Assembly (NCBI GenBank): GCA_031772625.1
Contig: CM062814.1
Location: 368,785,781-368,849,780, forward strand
Origin: Pinus tabuliformis
Taxonomy: Eukaryota > Streptophyta > Pinopsida > Pinales > Pinaceae
DNA length: 64,000 nucleotides
Direction: 5' to 3'
The notes under the pieces are model-generated. The model did not search any database and was not told the origin of the DNA. It was given only the letters and a program-made list of their open reading frames with translations. Position numbers and translations under genes: made by a program. Below, piece by piece: positions 1 to 11,900 of this stretch (position 1 is its first letter; each line of letters opens with the position of its first letter).

Positions 1-279
1 GTCTATAATGCAATACCACAGAACTTAAGACCTCCGCCTGACCTTGCCTTGTATAAATTTCCTGATGGATTCGACCCAGATATGGCATACCAGTCAAAAG
101 AAAGAGCTCCTCAGACCCTTGCAGACATGCAAAATGTTGCTGTCAGCATTGAAGCCAACCTAATTGCCAAAAGAAACAGAGCTAGAATGGAAATAAGAAT
201 CACCTTTAAGGAAGAACCCTCAGCCTTTGATCAAAAGCTTGATGCTATTATCAGTGGCCTACAAAGGCTGGGAGAGAGA
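1..279 (+). pseudogene. Copy A1 gag, 5' fragment (Tat-like Ty3/gypsy capsid)
   Basis: Open in frame 1 from the window edge. It is nearly identical to 26613-26890 of copy A2, where it sits in the second half of the capsid (retrotransposon gag) domain, just after a segment reading FNNVYNAIPQN. Gag forms the virus-like particle that packages element RNA. The frame is cut at 279 by foldback element G and resumes at 7732 after a 4-bp target duplication. The start of gag and the 5' LTR lie outside the window. A1 differs from A2 here by a few substitutions, for example Ser for Arg in the VRIEAN segment. Assignment to gag is firm by comparison with A2; non-functional because of the insertion. Confidence 0.85.
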
Positions 280-306
280 AACAATGTAAACTTTGAAACG
301 GGAACT
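280..306 (+). repeat. Terminal inverted repeat of G, left
   Basis: A 27-bp perfect inverted match to 7701-7727. The motif GAAACGGG inside it recurs inverted as CCCGTTTC at 318-325, and GTTCCCGTTT occurs twice near the right end, so the subterminal region carries short repeats of the same core, as transposase-binding regions often do. Confidence 0.85.
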
Positions 307-1180
307 GATACTGTTACCCGTTTCGTAGAGGTGGCAAAAAAATGACCCGATTTTCAAAAGTGGTGATGCAGAATACACATGTTTTTTTTAGAACATGGTT
401 TTTGGAACTTTAATTTTTTTCATGTGCATTAAGTTGTAGAACGGTAGTGATTTTCATGCTGATTTTAAAAAGTGAGTATTCTGCATCACACCCTTTTTTA
501 AAAGACCTATTTTTTGACTTTAAATTTTCTAGTGTGTGAAATGTAAAAAATTATTTTCTAAATTTGATAGTTTTTGAAGTCGTCATTTTATTCATATTTT
601 CTTGTTCTCTATCCTAATTTTTTTTTTTTTTAGTGAGGTTTTTATTGTTTTGCATTTTTAAATTAGAAAGTCGATAGTTTGAATTTTAGATAATCTACAT
701 ATTTATACATCCTTAATTAATTTTTCTATCCACATGAAATAATTGTTTCTAAAAAACAACATTTTTTAACAATGGACATAAAAAATAACCATTTTTAACA
801 TAAATATAACAAAAAAACTAAATGTTTTGATAATTTTTTGCTAGAATTAACATGTCAAAATCACAATTTTTATACAAAAATATTAACTAAAAATGGTCAA
901 ATAATAGTTTTTTTTTATGAATTTCATGTCAAAAAAATAATAATAACAACTTTTTTTTTCAAAAAATAATAATTAACTTAAAAATCAATGCGAAAATCAC
1001 AGTTGTGCTCTCTCTTTCTTTCACATACCAGACTCTTGATGGAAATTTCACCTCTTTTGAACTTTTCCAATCTGAGATTAGCTTCTTATCACTTAAAGCA
1101 CTTGAAATATTTGTAGGCATGAGCTCAGGTGGAGTTCGTTCACCAATGTTTTTTGAAGATACACCTTTAAGACTCTTTGA
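307..1180. other. Outer left part of G, AT-rich, no gene seen
   Basis: Strongly A/T-rich DNA with many A and T runs. It has no long inverted partner at the other end of the element, unlike the DNA inside 1181. The reading frame from about 1005 has no recognisable domain. Confidence 0.6.
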
Positions 1181-3401
1181 AGAAATTGAAATTTTTTCAA
1201 CTATAAAACTAAAAAAACATGACCACTACATGTACACTGTGGACATTTACTGGCATTTCAAACTTCTTCTTGGCAAGGCACTCATGGACCACAACGCTAC
1301 CAAAGACGACATGTTATTCTCCTTAGACTGCAAGCAATAACAACTGGCTTCTACAGATAGAAGGTTGGATTAAATTGAAAGGCAATTGGGTATTCCTCCA
1401 TACCCAAGCTACTCTCTTGACAGTAGCAAATAACCTATCCAAGTAGAAGCCATTTGATTATGATCCCACCTCTTGAAGATTTTCTATTAAATTCTCTTTA
1501 GTTTTATGTCTTATTTTTGCATGCCATTATTTTCTAAAGACCCAAGAGGTCAAGATATTGTTTTTACGATATTGTTTTTACTTTCCTAGATTTAGCTAAC
1601 AAGGTTAGATTCAATTCTGGAAAGTTTATATTTTTGCATTTGGTCGAATTTGTCTAATGGAAAATTGCTTTGATTCTCCTTATTTGGAAAGAATACAAAA
1701 TTTAACTTTAATTGTTGGCATCTTCATCAACATGGATCCATTCACTTCTCTAATGGACATGAAATTGATGGTGAAGAGACATATTTTAATTGTTTCATTT
1801 AAACATGGCATTGATACCAATTTTCATGAGGGTAAACTTTTCAATCCACTCAAGAAGCCTAGTTGTTTTATGGCATTGACATGACATTACTAGTTGTGCA
1901 TGACTATCAACCTATTGTATCACTCGAACTATGCCTAACCAACATGTCCTAATCGAACCCAAGTTAGGCACCTTAAACTATAGGAAATGTTGTATTTCTT
2001 GTTTATTTATAGGCGATGTTGTGTCATCACCACCTACACATAAACAACCTTTTACTTCCTCCGTCAATCCAACACACTTGAATAATTAACCACCTAGTGT
2101 AAAACTATGTTGTCTCCATCTACACCTAGTCTATCTATCTATTTATTTATATATATATATTGTTCAAACAATTTATATTCCAGTGTTTGAAATATTTAAA
2201 AGGTTATTAATGACACTTGCTTTTTTACTCTCTTTAAGTAAATTTAAAATTATGTTAATTAAAATAAACATTGAAATATTTTATTTCTCAAAATATTTTT
2301 CCCACACCCTGACTAGTTGTATTATTAAAATTTTATAATTCTATAGCTTTAAAATAATTAAATAATTTATTATTAGAATTGGAGGTAAAAGCATATATGT
2401 TTTAATAAAAGAATACAAAAAAACGATGAATATATAATTTCTTAAAGTATCTTTTCTTGATAATCGTATAAAAGGTGGTATACTCGTTTTCCTATTACCT
2501 TTCCACCTCCCAGATAGTAATACTTGCACTCCATGTAGCACTATACATTAAACGGAAAAAAGTTATTTATAGTCAACACGATTGTATTTCTTGAGGCCGC
2601 CTTATTGATATGACGTACCCATTCAAGAGGTCATGATGACAATGATGGGTCTCCTTTTCAGTGTAGAAGGTTGCGTGCATGATCCAACAGCTCGTCTTGT
2701 CTTTCTGCATGCTGATTAAGATGAATCTTGATTGAAAGGGAAATCTTATAGCATATTCATCTTAATCTTTTGGATTACATGCATTCACACAGACTACAAT
2801 TGCTAGAAACGTTTGAATTCTTTGGTAAATTCAACTGACATGGGATTCATGTGTCCTCCAAGCGCTCGTTATTTGGAAAAAGTTTATTGAGAAAATCTGC
2901 ATCGGTAAGATTTTGCAGTGGCAACTGCATCATGAAATCGGTCGCTTCCTTTTATCTACATGAGTTTAAATATGCAAAATACATCATAGATTAAACTAAA
3001 TACTCTAAACAGACATTTGTAAGGATTTTATCAGATATTTCATGGAAGGGTGAGTGTGAGCCTACGAAACTCAATATGAAAACTAATAATTAGCCTACAC
3101 AACTCAAGACTATTATTAATCATACCTGCAAGAATATCATTCATATGAACAACTTTTTACAAATCCTGATATGGAAAAAGTTTGTTGACAAATCCCGCAC
3201 TTCCTCCTCAGGTTTTCTGCGCAAACCCTTTTAACTTCTTGTTACTGCGCGCCGGTCGGGCGGGGCGGGGTGGCGCTGCGCACAGTAACCTACAGACGAG
3301 TAGAAAAATCTACGTGATCGTCTTAAGAAGATGCCGAAAATATTCAGCCTGCCATAAAACACAGCTCCGAGTTATTGAAAATTCCATGGTAAAAACCCCC
3401 G
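1181..3401 (+). repeat. Left long inverted arm of G
   Basis: Reverse complement of 5028-7300 at high identity: coordinates pair to a near-constant sum of 8480-8483 over more than 2 kb (for example 1657-1884 with 6596-6823, and 2341-2541 with 5941-6141). The arm starts at the AAATTGAAATTTTTTCAA segment and ends at CCCCCGTTATA. Reading frames that occur twice, once per arm, are products of this symmetry, not gene duplicates. The right arm is longer around the GC-rich tract (see 5159-5193). Confidence 0.9.
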
Positions 3402-3811
3402 TTATAAGCATGGGAGTACCCATGATCACTTGGCCTATGCATCCAGAGGAATCGCTTAACTCGAAGCTCGTAGTAGAAGACCTGAATATAGCCACGAATC
3501 TATGCGTGGGTGCGACTAGTAAGCCGGATCAAGAGACCGTGAAAAGAGCACTGAACATGATTCTGGCGGAGCAAGAAGGGAAGAATATGAGAATGAGAGT
3601 TCAGGAACTGAGAAGGCTGGCCAAACTCGCTGTGAATAAAGACGGATCCGGATCTTCTTACAACAACCTTCTGACTTTTATTGAAGTAATCAAAAGCAAA
3701 ATTGGCACCACACCTCCAGGGCCTCCCCCACCTCCAGGATCTCCCTCAACTAAAAGACCTCCCCCACCTCCAGGATCTCCCCCAAGTAAAAGGGTAAAAA
3801 TGGATCCGTGA
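3392..3811 (+). pseudogene. Captured UDP-glycosyltransferase (UGT) C-terminal exon fragment
   Basis: Translates to the region just after the plant UGT PSPG signature: ISMGVPMITWPMHPEES, then LNSKLVVEDLNIATNLCVG, EGKNMRMRVQELRRLAKLAV and GSGSSYNNLLTFIEVIKSK, which is the standard order at the C terminus of family 1 glycosyltransferases. These enzymes move sugar from UDP-sugar to small molecules in the cytosol. The upstream half of the PSPG box (WCPQ, HCGWNS) is missing: the match begins exactly where the left inverted arm ends. After about residue K at 3700 the frame runs on into a proline-rich tail (two 36-bp repeats giving PPPPPGSP) ending KRVKMDP and a stop at 3809-3811, unlike any UGT. Not a functional enzyme; a transduplicated piece. 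Confidence 0.85.
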
Positions 3812-5027
3812 TGATCTATCACATTTCATGATGAAATTTGCATATTATATAGCGGCATCTATAGTTTACAGAACTCATTCACATTTATAGAGTAGCGGCA
3901 TGAAAGTTGTGTAGTAGATTCTATTGGACTATCATGAGATCCAAATTTTCATTTAGTTTTTTAAGTCGGAGGAAGATAGGTATATGTTAATTTCATCTAA
4001 ATTTTCAATAGTTTTTCTACGTGGGAAGAAAATAAATATATGTTAATTCCAGTGAGGATATAATTGAATTGAAAATCTATGTTACATCAACATTTTCTTT
4101 CTTTGTACATAATTTGAAAAGTCAAAATCAATGAAGCCTATTAAGATTCACGTCTATATTGATTTAATAATATGTGCTATGGAATTTTAGGTTTTTAATT
4201 ACAAGTGTTTTTTCAATAACTATTAAGAGGATAGGAATTTCTTTAAAAAATTTAATATTAGTTATATATGTTAGAAAAATATTTTAAAGGTAATTTTCTT
4301 TTATTTAATTAGAAAAAATATTATAAAAAGTATGAAATTAAACTTGAATTTTATTTCTATTATTAAATTTTTTATTATTTTACTATATTTTTAAAAAACT
4401 CATGCAGCAGGTAAGCCGCAAACTTAGAATTAAAAATCTGGATCTAAGTCCAATCATGCTTAGAATTTCTTTGTCAGCGGACATTCTTTACGAAGATACT
4501 TGCTCCATGAGGGATATTTTAAGAAAAGAAAACTTCGTCAAGAAATTTTTAATATCTTGATATATTTTTTTAATGTTGTTTTCTATATATAAACGCAGTA
4601 GCATATTTTTAATTCCAGCATGCTGATATTTTGTTATGAGAACGCCCACGACGGCCAACTGAATTATAGAAGGAAAAAAGGATGTGGCTCGTCCGGTGAA
4701 AAATAAAACAAACAGAAATCATAGGATCATCTAAGAACTAAATCAAACCAAGCCAAATTACTTCACGCACTACTGAATGACTCTGAAGAACACAATAAGC
4801 CGAACGGACTGCCAATACTGGTTCACGAACAAAGATGTCCACGGCATGCTGTTACAGCTGGTATTTTTCACTCAGTCAATCGATGAGGGTAACGGAAGAA
4901 CGATATTTTCAAGAAACGCCAATAATCCTTCAATAAACCTCTGTTTCGCCACAGAATTAGCAGCTTCAGGAGCTCGACAGACTCTTCGCTGGATCAAAAG
5001 GCTAAAAGAAAAATAGACTTGTTAATA
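3812..5027. other. Single-copy centre of G, no gene recognised
   Basis: AT-rich to about 4600, then more balanced. The + frame at 4777-5016 (79 codons) and its reverse complement show no domain I recognise. It could be a second captured fragment, since it abuts the right arm just as the UGT piece abuts the left arm, but I cannot support that from sequence alone. Confidence 0.5.
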
Positions 5028-7300
5028 TAACGGGGGTTTTTACCATGGAATTTTCAATAACTCGGAGCTGTGTTTTATGGCAGGCTGAATATTTCCGGCA
5101 GCTTCTTAAGCCGATCACGTAGATTTTTCTGCTCGTCTGTAGGTTACTGCGCGCAGCGGGCGGCGGGTCGATTCCCGGAATCGACCCGCCGCCGGTCGGG
5201 CGGGGCGGGGCGGCCCGGGGGTGGCGCTGCGCGCAGTAACAAGAAGTTAAAAAGGTTTGCGCGGAAAACCTGAGGAGGAAGTGCAGGATTTGTCAACAAA
5301 CTTTTTCCATATCAGGATTTGTAAAAAGTTGTTCATATGAATGATATTCTTGCAGGTATGATTAATAATAGTCTTGAGTTGCGTAGGCTAATTATTAGTT
5401 TTCATATTGAGTTTCGTAGGCTCACACTCACCCTTCCATGAAATATCTGATAAAATCCTTACAAATGTCTGTTTAGAGTATTTAGTTTAATCTATGATGT
5501 ATTTTGCATATTTAAACTCATGTAGATAAAAGGAAGCGACCGATTTCATGATGCAGTTGCCACTGCAAAATCTTACCGATGCAGATTTTCTCAATAAACT
5601 TTTTCCAAATAACGAGCGCTTGGAGGACACAATGAATCGCATGTCAGTTGAATTTACCAAAGAATTCAAACGTTTCTAGCAATTGTAGTTTGTGTGAATG
5701 CATGTAATCCAAAAGATTAAGACGAATATGCTATAAGATTTCCCTTTCAATCAAGATTCATCTTAATCAGCATGCAGAAAGACAAGACGAGTTGTTGGAT
5801 CATGCACGCAACCTTCTACCCTGAAAAGGAGACCCACCATTGTTATCATGACCTCTTGAATGGGTACGTCATATCAATAAGGCGGCGTCAAGAAATACAA
5901 TCGTGTTGACTGTAAATAACTTTTGTCCGTTTAATGTATAGTGCTACATGGAGTGCAAGTATTACTATCTGGGAGGTGGAAAGGTAATAGGAAAACGAGT
6001 ATACCACCTTTTATACGATTATCAAGAAAAGATACTTTAAGAAATTATATATTCATCGTTTTTTTGTATTCTTTTATTAAAACATATATGCTTTTACCTC
6101 CAATTCTAATAATAAATTATTTAATTATTTTAAAGCTATAGAATTATAAAATTTTAATAATACAACTAGTCAGGGTGTGGGAAAAATATTTTGAGAAATA
6201 AAATATTTCAATGTTTATTTTAATTAACATAATTTTAAATTAACTTAAAGAGAGTAAAAAAGCAAGTGTCATTAATAACCTTTTAAATATTTCAAACACT
6301 GGAATATAAATTGTTTGAACAATATATATATAAATAAATAGATAGATAGACTAGGTGTAGATGGAGACAACATAGTTTTACACTAGGTGGTTAATTATTC
6401 AAGTGTGTTGGATTGACGGAGGAAGTAAAAGGTTGTTTATGTGTAGGTGGTGATGACACAACATCGCCTATAAATAAACAAGAAATACAACATTTCCTAT
6501 AGTTTAAGGTGCCTAACTTGGGTTCGATTAGGACATGTTGGTTAGGCATAGTTCGAGTGATACAATAGGTTGATAGTCATGCACAACTAGTAATGTCATG
6601 TCAATGCCATAAAACAACTAGGCTTCTTGAGTGGATTGAAAAGTTTACCCTCATGAAAATTGGTATCAATGCCATGTTTAAATGAAACAATTAAAATATG
6701 TCTCTTCACCATCAATTTCATGTCCATTAGAGAAGTGAATGGATCCATGTTGATGAAGATGCCAACAATTAAAGTTAAATTTTGTATTCTTTCCAAATAA
6801 GGAGAATCAAAGCAATTTTCCATTAGACAAATTCGACCAAATGCAAAAATATAAACTTTCCAGAATTGAATCTAACCTTGTTAGCTAAATCTAGGAAAGT
6901 AAAAACAATATTGTAAAAACAATATCTTGACCTCTTGGGTCTTTAGAAAATAATGGCATGCAAAAATAATACATAAAACTAAAGAGAATTTAATAGAAAA
7001 TCTTCAAGAGGTGGGATCATAATCAAATGGCTTCTACTTGGATAGGTTATTTGCTACTGTCAAGAGAGTAGCTTGGGTATGGAGGAATACCCAATTGCCT
7101 TTCAATTTAAGCCAACCTTCTATCTGTACAAGCCAGTTGTTATTGCTTGCAGTCTAAGGAGAATAACATGTCGTCTTTGGTAGCGTTGTGGTCCATGAGT
7201 GCCTTGCCAAGAAGAAGTTTGAAATGCCAGTAAATGTCCATAGTGTACATGTAGTGTTCATGTTTTTTTAGTTTTATAGTTGAAAAAATTTCAATTTCTT
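5028..7300 (-). repeat. Right long inverted arm of G
   Basis: Inverted copy of 1181-3401. Begins TATAACGGGGG at the centre and ends at the TTGAAAAAATTTCAATTT segment near 7300. It differs from the left arm by scattered substitutions, a few small indels and about 70 extra bases in a very GC-rich block (5145-5240). Confidence 0.9.
5159..5193. repeat. Perfect GC-rich hairpin in the right arm only
   Basis: A 17-bp stem GGCGGCGGGTCGATTCC with one spacer base and the exact reverse complement. The left arm lacks it (3248-3300 goes straight through the shared CGGTCGGGCGGGGCGGGG tract). The surrounding block is a sharp GC island in AT-rich DNA. Confidence 0.8.
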
Positions 7301-7700
7301 TTGTATCTAGCATGTTGTGGTTGAAAACATGTTAAATTTATACTTAGGAACATAAAATGGTAGAAAAATGATATTCTACCAGAAACATTAATGTGTTTTT
7401 TCCTTAAAATTTAACTTTGTTTGAGACATAAAAAATTGGTTTTATTAGCATTTTTTAAAAAGTTTGAAAATTGACCCTAAAAAAAAAAATCATTATTCCA
7501 GTATCAACACTTTCGTTTTGAAGCTATATTTTGCAGGAAAATTTCGCAGAAAATTTCGTAGTCACTGCCATTTTTAAAACACGTTCAAAATTGACACCTA
7601 AAAAAAAAACCATCGTTCCAGTATACACACTTTTCGTTTTTAGCACTGTTTTTGAGGTTTTTTTGGGGTTTTTGGGCCAGAGTTCCCGTTTTGAGTTTAT
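7301..7700. other. Outer right part of G, no gene seen
   Basis: AT-rich, with poly-A and poly-T runs and GTTCCCGTTT repeats close to the terminus. Not the inverted partner of 307-1180 beyond the terminal 27 bp. No coding signal. Confidence 0.6.
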
Positions 7701-7731
7701 AGTTCCCGTTTCAAAGTTTACATTGTTGAGA

Positions 7732-8415
7732 GTAGAAAATGTTGAGAGGAAAGCGTCATGGGAAGGACAACAGCCTAATACCATAAGGAACCCAAATTTT
7801 AGGAAAACGCAGAACACAAATGCTGGTAGGTCTAGCCAAGACCATGACATAAGACCCCCTTTTCAAGACAACTATGTTGAAGAATCTATTTCTAGTGAAC
7901 CCATAGAGGACACTCACATGAACTTAATGGATCTAAAGGGTGAGCATCAAATATTTCTGAGCCAAGAAGACCAAAATGAAGGTGACTATAATCAGTTTCA
8001 CACTAAATCTGGTGAGTCTTATGATTTTAAACAAGGTTATGATACTGTTGTGTATGAAGTACACAAACAATATAAGTTGAGAACTAGGACCATTGACATT
8101 TCTGAACCTATCAAAACAAAGGATGGAAAACAGCCCAACAATACTAAAGGCAAGGCTGTCATAACAGAAACAACTGATATACCTATCCCAAATCCACATC
8201 ATGTGACGGTAGAAGACATAACAGACAAGCAGCCTTCTGTTGATCAGCGTTTGTCACCGTCTTCCTCAAAAGAAAATTCGAACAACGTTCCAAAAGGCCC
8301 TCCTAAAACTGTAAAACCGCAAGCAATTAATTCCTATAACTCTGATAAACAAAAAGAAATTCTTGACCCTCCACTAGAAAAAGGAAAGCCTGCACCTCTT
8401 AATGCTAAAAGCTAG
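7732..8415 (+). pseudogene. Copy A1 gag, C-terminal part and linker
   Basis: Resumes the gag frame of 1-279 after element G (VENVERKASWEGQQPNTIRN onward), colinear with 26891-27561 of A2. The segment is hydrophilic and low-complexity, rich in Asn, Glu and Lys; I see no zinc knuckle. The frame ends at a TAG (8413-8415) where A2 has CAG, so the stop is a C-to-T change and the frame originally ran straight on into protease. A single gag-pol frame without its own gag stop is therefore the ancestral state. Broken here by G and by the stop. Confidence 0.8.
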
Positions 8416-8997
8416 TCTGAAAGATCATTCGATTTAGAGGCCGAGATTGAAAAACTTAAGATATCCATCCCCCTTTCAGAAATGGCCAAACATGATGTAT
8501 ATAGGCAACAAATTCAAAGGTCACTTCAAATGCCAGAGAATAAGGATGATGTAAATGTTTTGGATGATACCCCTGAACTGCTGTTTGGCCCAGAAGTCAA
8601 TGGAAAATCAACACATGGACCTATTCCACCCTTTTATATCAGTTCACATATACATGACAAAGCTTTGCACAATCCTATGTTTGATTCAGAAGCATCACAC
8701 AATCTGATGCCCAAAGCAGTTATGGAAAAGCTGAACCTTGATATTACCATACCCTACAAAGATCTGTCTTCCTTTGACTCAAGCCAGGTCAAGTGTTTAG
8801 GCCTCATCAAAGACTTGTGTGTATCCCTAGTCCAATATCCCAACAAGACCATCCTCATGGATGTAGTGGTGGCTGACATTCCACCAAAATATGGTATGCT
8901 CCTGTCAATATCATGGGGAGCAAAGCTCCAAGGATCCCTTCAACTAGACCTCTCCTATGCCACCATTTCAGTCTTTGGGCAACCAAAGAGACTGTAG
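8416..8997 (+). pseudogene. Copy A1 retropepsin-like protease region
   Basis: Same frame as gag. The protease core spans about 8625-8960: a Phe-Asp-Ser-Glu-Ala-Ser-His-Asn run sits at the D-[ST]-G active-site position, and the later MDVVVADIPPKYGMLLSISW matches the conserved flap-to-C-terminal region of Ty3/gypsy proteases. The active-site Gly is Glu here (DSEAS), whereas A2 reads DLGAS, so this copy is probably catalytically dead. A TAG at 8995-8997 (TAC in A2) separates it from pol; the next codons stay in frame. In an active element this enzyme would release gag and pol products from the polyprotein. Confidence 0.8.
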
Positions 8998-11900
8998 AGA
9001 GAAACGCTGATGAAATATGTGGTGAGTAGTGAGAGCAAGCCTGAAAATTTTCCCATTTACTCAATCCATTCTGATATGGATACCTTTATTTTGTTTAATG
9101 ATGAGACAAATTTTCCAATCGGAGATGAGCCTTTGGCTCTAGAACAACAAACACACATCAATGAAGAATCAATTGCACACACTGATGAAACTGTCACCAT
9201 AGTTAATGCAACCAGCATACTAGAAGAACTGCCCCAAACAAAAATTTCAAATCTGCCCACTGCAAGAATGGCTGAAACTCTTAGCACTAACCAAAAGCAA
9301 GAAATCACATGGTATTTAGAGTTTGATGGCTCTGTAAATAAGTTAGGGGCAGGGGCAGGTGTATGGATTCACAATACATATAATAACCATGTGGAAGGTC
9401 ATGCCTATAGACTGAATTTCAAATGCACAAACAACATGGTAGAGTATGAGGCTCTGCTTTTAGGCCTTAAACTACTCAAAGCCCTAGGAGCTGCAAAGGT
9501 GTCTATTTTAGGAGACTCTGATTTAATCATACAACAGATGAAAGGTAATTTTGTTACCAATGACAATAGAATGAGGGCCTATAGGACTGTTGCCACTAAT
9601 ATACTCAATGCATTCACTGAATTCAGCCTGGCCAAGATTTCAAGAGAGCAAAACATCCATGCACACATCCTAGCCACCTTTGCTAGTACATGCAAGCTTC
9701 CTTTTGTCCCAAACCATCACTTAACTACTGAAATAAAACATAGGCCCGCTGTCCCAAATAACATTAAAGATTGGCAAGTGTTCGAAAATGATGCCCAGAT
9801 TAACAATTTCCTTACCCTTGAGCATGAGTTTTCAAATATTAACATTGACTTGGATGCTATGAACGACTCCCAACAGCAAACAAATGAAACTCAGCAGGCT
9901 GTAATAGCTGCAACAGCCAAACAAATCCTAAACCCGACTGTTTTTAACAAAACAAACATAGAACAGCTGAAACAAATGCAGTTGGAGGAAATTTCCAAAA
10001 CAGAGGCAGAGATCATTAACTTAAAGGATAATTTTCTGCCTGCTGGTTTAACCCCATTAGAAGACATGTTTGACGCTAATGATGTTCCTAGAAAACCAAA
10101 ATTACAACCATTGAACGCTGATATAGAAGAACACAACATTGGGACAGCAGAGAAGCCAAAAATGATCAAACTATCCAAAAATTTGCCACCTGATCAAAAG
10201 CCCAAGTACATTGATTTTTTCAAAGAATTCCAAGATGTATTTGCGTGGAGTTATGAGGATTTGAAATCCTATGACACCACGGTGATCCAACACACAATTC
10301 CCTTAAAACCAAACCAGAAACCTTTCAAACAAAAACTCAGAAGAATTAACCCTATGCTTCTCCCCCTGATTGAGAAGGAAGTAAAAAGGATGTGGGAAGC
10401 AGGCATCATAGCACCTATCAGATTTTCTGAGTGGGTGTCCAATCTTGTTCCTACAAGAAAAAAGACAGGTGAGATTAGACTTTGTGTAGATCTGAGAAAT
10501 TTAAAACAAGTTTCCCTAAAAGACCACTATCCTTCGCCCAAAATGGACCACATCCTACAAAGAGTAGTGGGGTCATCTAGAATTTCTTTGCTAGATGGCT
10601 TTTCAGGTTTCAATCAAATACTTGTTCACCCAGATGACCAAGACAAGACAACCTTTACCACACCGTGGGGAAAATTTAAGTATGTTAAAATGCCATTCGG
10701 ACTTAAAAACGCTGGTGCAACCTTTCAACGAGCAATGGATATTTCATTCACCAAAGAAATACATGACTTCCTAGTGGTTTACCTTGACGACTTGACCCCA
10801 TTTTCCAAATCTGACGAAGAGCACCTCAAGCATCTTAGGCAAATATTCATGACATGCAGGAAATATGGCATTTCCTTGAATCCCAAGAAGTCCCTGTTTG
10901 GCCTTGAAGAAGGAAAATTACTTGGCCACATCATATCGAAAGATGGGATTAGAATTGATCCTGAAAGAATCCAAGCCATACTCCAAATCCCGTATCCAAG
11001 AAACATAAAAGAGCTGCAAGCATTCCTTGGAAAGATCAATTTCTTAAGAAGATTTATCCCAAATCTAGCTAAACTGATACGACTGTTAAGCAATATGTTA
11101 AAGAAGGATGCCAAGGTAAAATGGTCTCTTGAAACTAAGCAGTCATTTGAGAGTATCAAAACGGCCTTAACCCAAACCCCTGTCCTCACTAGCCCACAAT
11201 TTGACAAAGATTTTATCATATTTTCGTTTGCATCTGATCACATGATAGCGGCTGTCCTTTTGCCAAAGGATGAACAGAGAACTGAAAAACCAATCTCTTT
11301 TTTCAGCCGAGCTTTAAGAGATGCCCCTTTGAAGAACCCAATCATGGAAAAGCAGGCCTATGCACTCGTTAAGGCCATCAATGATTTCAGAGTCTATATT
11401 TTATATTCACATGTGACTGCCTATGTCCCACACACTGCTTTAAAAGACATACTAACCCAAGAAGGATTAGAAGGCAAAAGTGGCAAGTGGATAGCAAACA
11501 TCCTTGAGTATGACATAGAAATAAAACCAACCAAGCTAATAAAGCAACAAGGTTTAGCCAAACTGATGTCCGAAACAAACTTTCAAGCCCTAGACATTAA
11601 CCAACTGGACAATGAACCGGAGCCGGTGACTCCACAGATCAGTGAAACCTTTTTACAATCCCCATGGTACGCTGATATATGCTTTGTATTGTTAAACCTG
11701 TGTGCTCCCCCAGGATTGTCCAAGACCAAGAAAAGATTTTTGAAAATGAAGGCTTTAAAGTTTTGTGTAATAGATGGTGCATTATTTTGGAGAAATCATG
11801 AAGGTATATTACTTAATTGTTTAACCATGAATGAAACTAACAATTTTATGAAAGAATTCCATGCAGGTGACTGTGGAGGACATCTATATTGGAAATCCAC

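Larger units (their letters stand above)
280..7727. mobile_element. Foldback-type DNA transposon G, with captured gene fragment
   Basis: The empty site is visible in copy A2 (26881-26900), so both ends are exact. The element begins AACAATGTAAAC and ends with its reverse complement. The 27-bp terminal inverted repeats (280-306, 7701-7727) are perfect. The flanks show a 4-bp GAGA duplication (276-279, 7728-7731), inside a GA-rich tract, so the length of the duplication is slightly uncertain. Inside lie two long inverted arms (1181-3401, 5028-7300) around a 1.6-kb single-copy centre. I see no transposase, so it must depend on another element. The ends do not match CACTA, hAT, Harbinger or mariner termini, and the 4-bp duplication does not fit typical Mutator (9-11 bp). 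Superfamily unassigned. Confidence 0.85.

Noticed and set aside
280..306. Element G as a CACTA or Mutator element
   Set aside because: Ends do not start CACTA, and the target duplication is 4 bp, not 3 or 9-11 bp. The GA-rich site leaves some doubt about the exact length.
1005..1340. 111-codon + ORF in element G
   Set aside because: Spans the border of the left arm; its mirror in the right arm is not open over the same length. No recognisable domain.
1657..6823. Two pairs of identical small ORFs (1657/6596 and 2341/5941)
   Set aside because: They are mirror images produced by the inverted arms of element G. No domain and no separate coding evidence.
7524..7850. 108-codon minus ORF over the right end of element G
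   Set aside because: Crosses the transposon-gag junction, so it cannot be an ancient gene.
9057..11578. Minus-strand ORFs across the A1 pol (for example 10779-11219)
   Set aside because: Shadows of the real pol frame on the other strand; the same shadows occur in A2.
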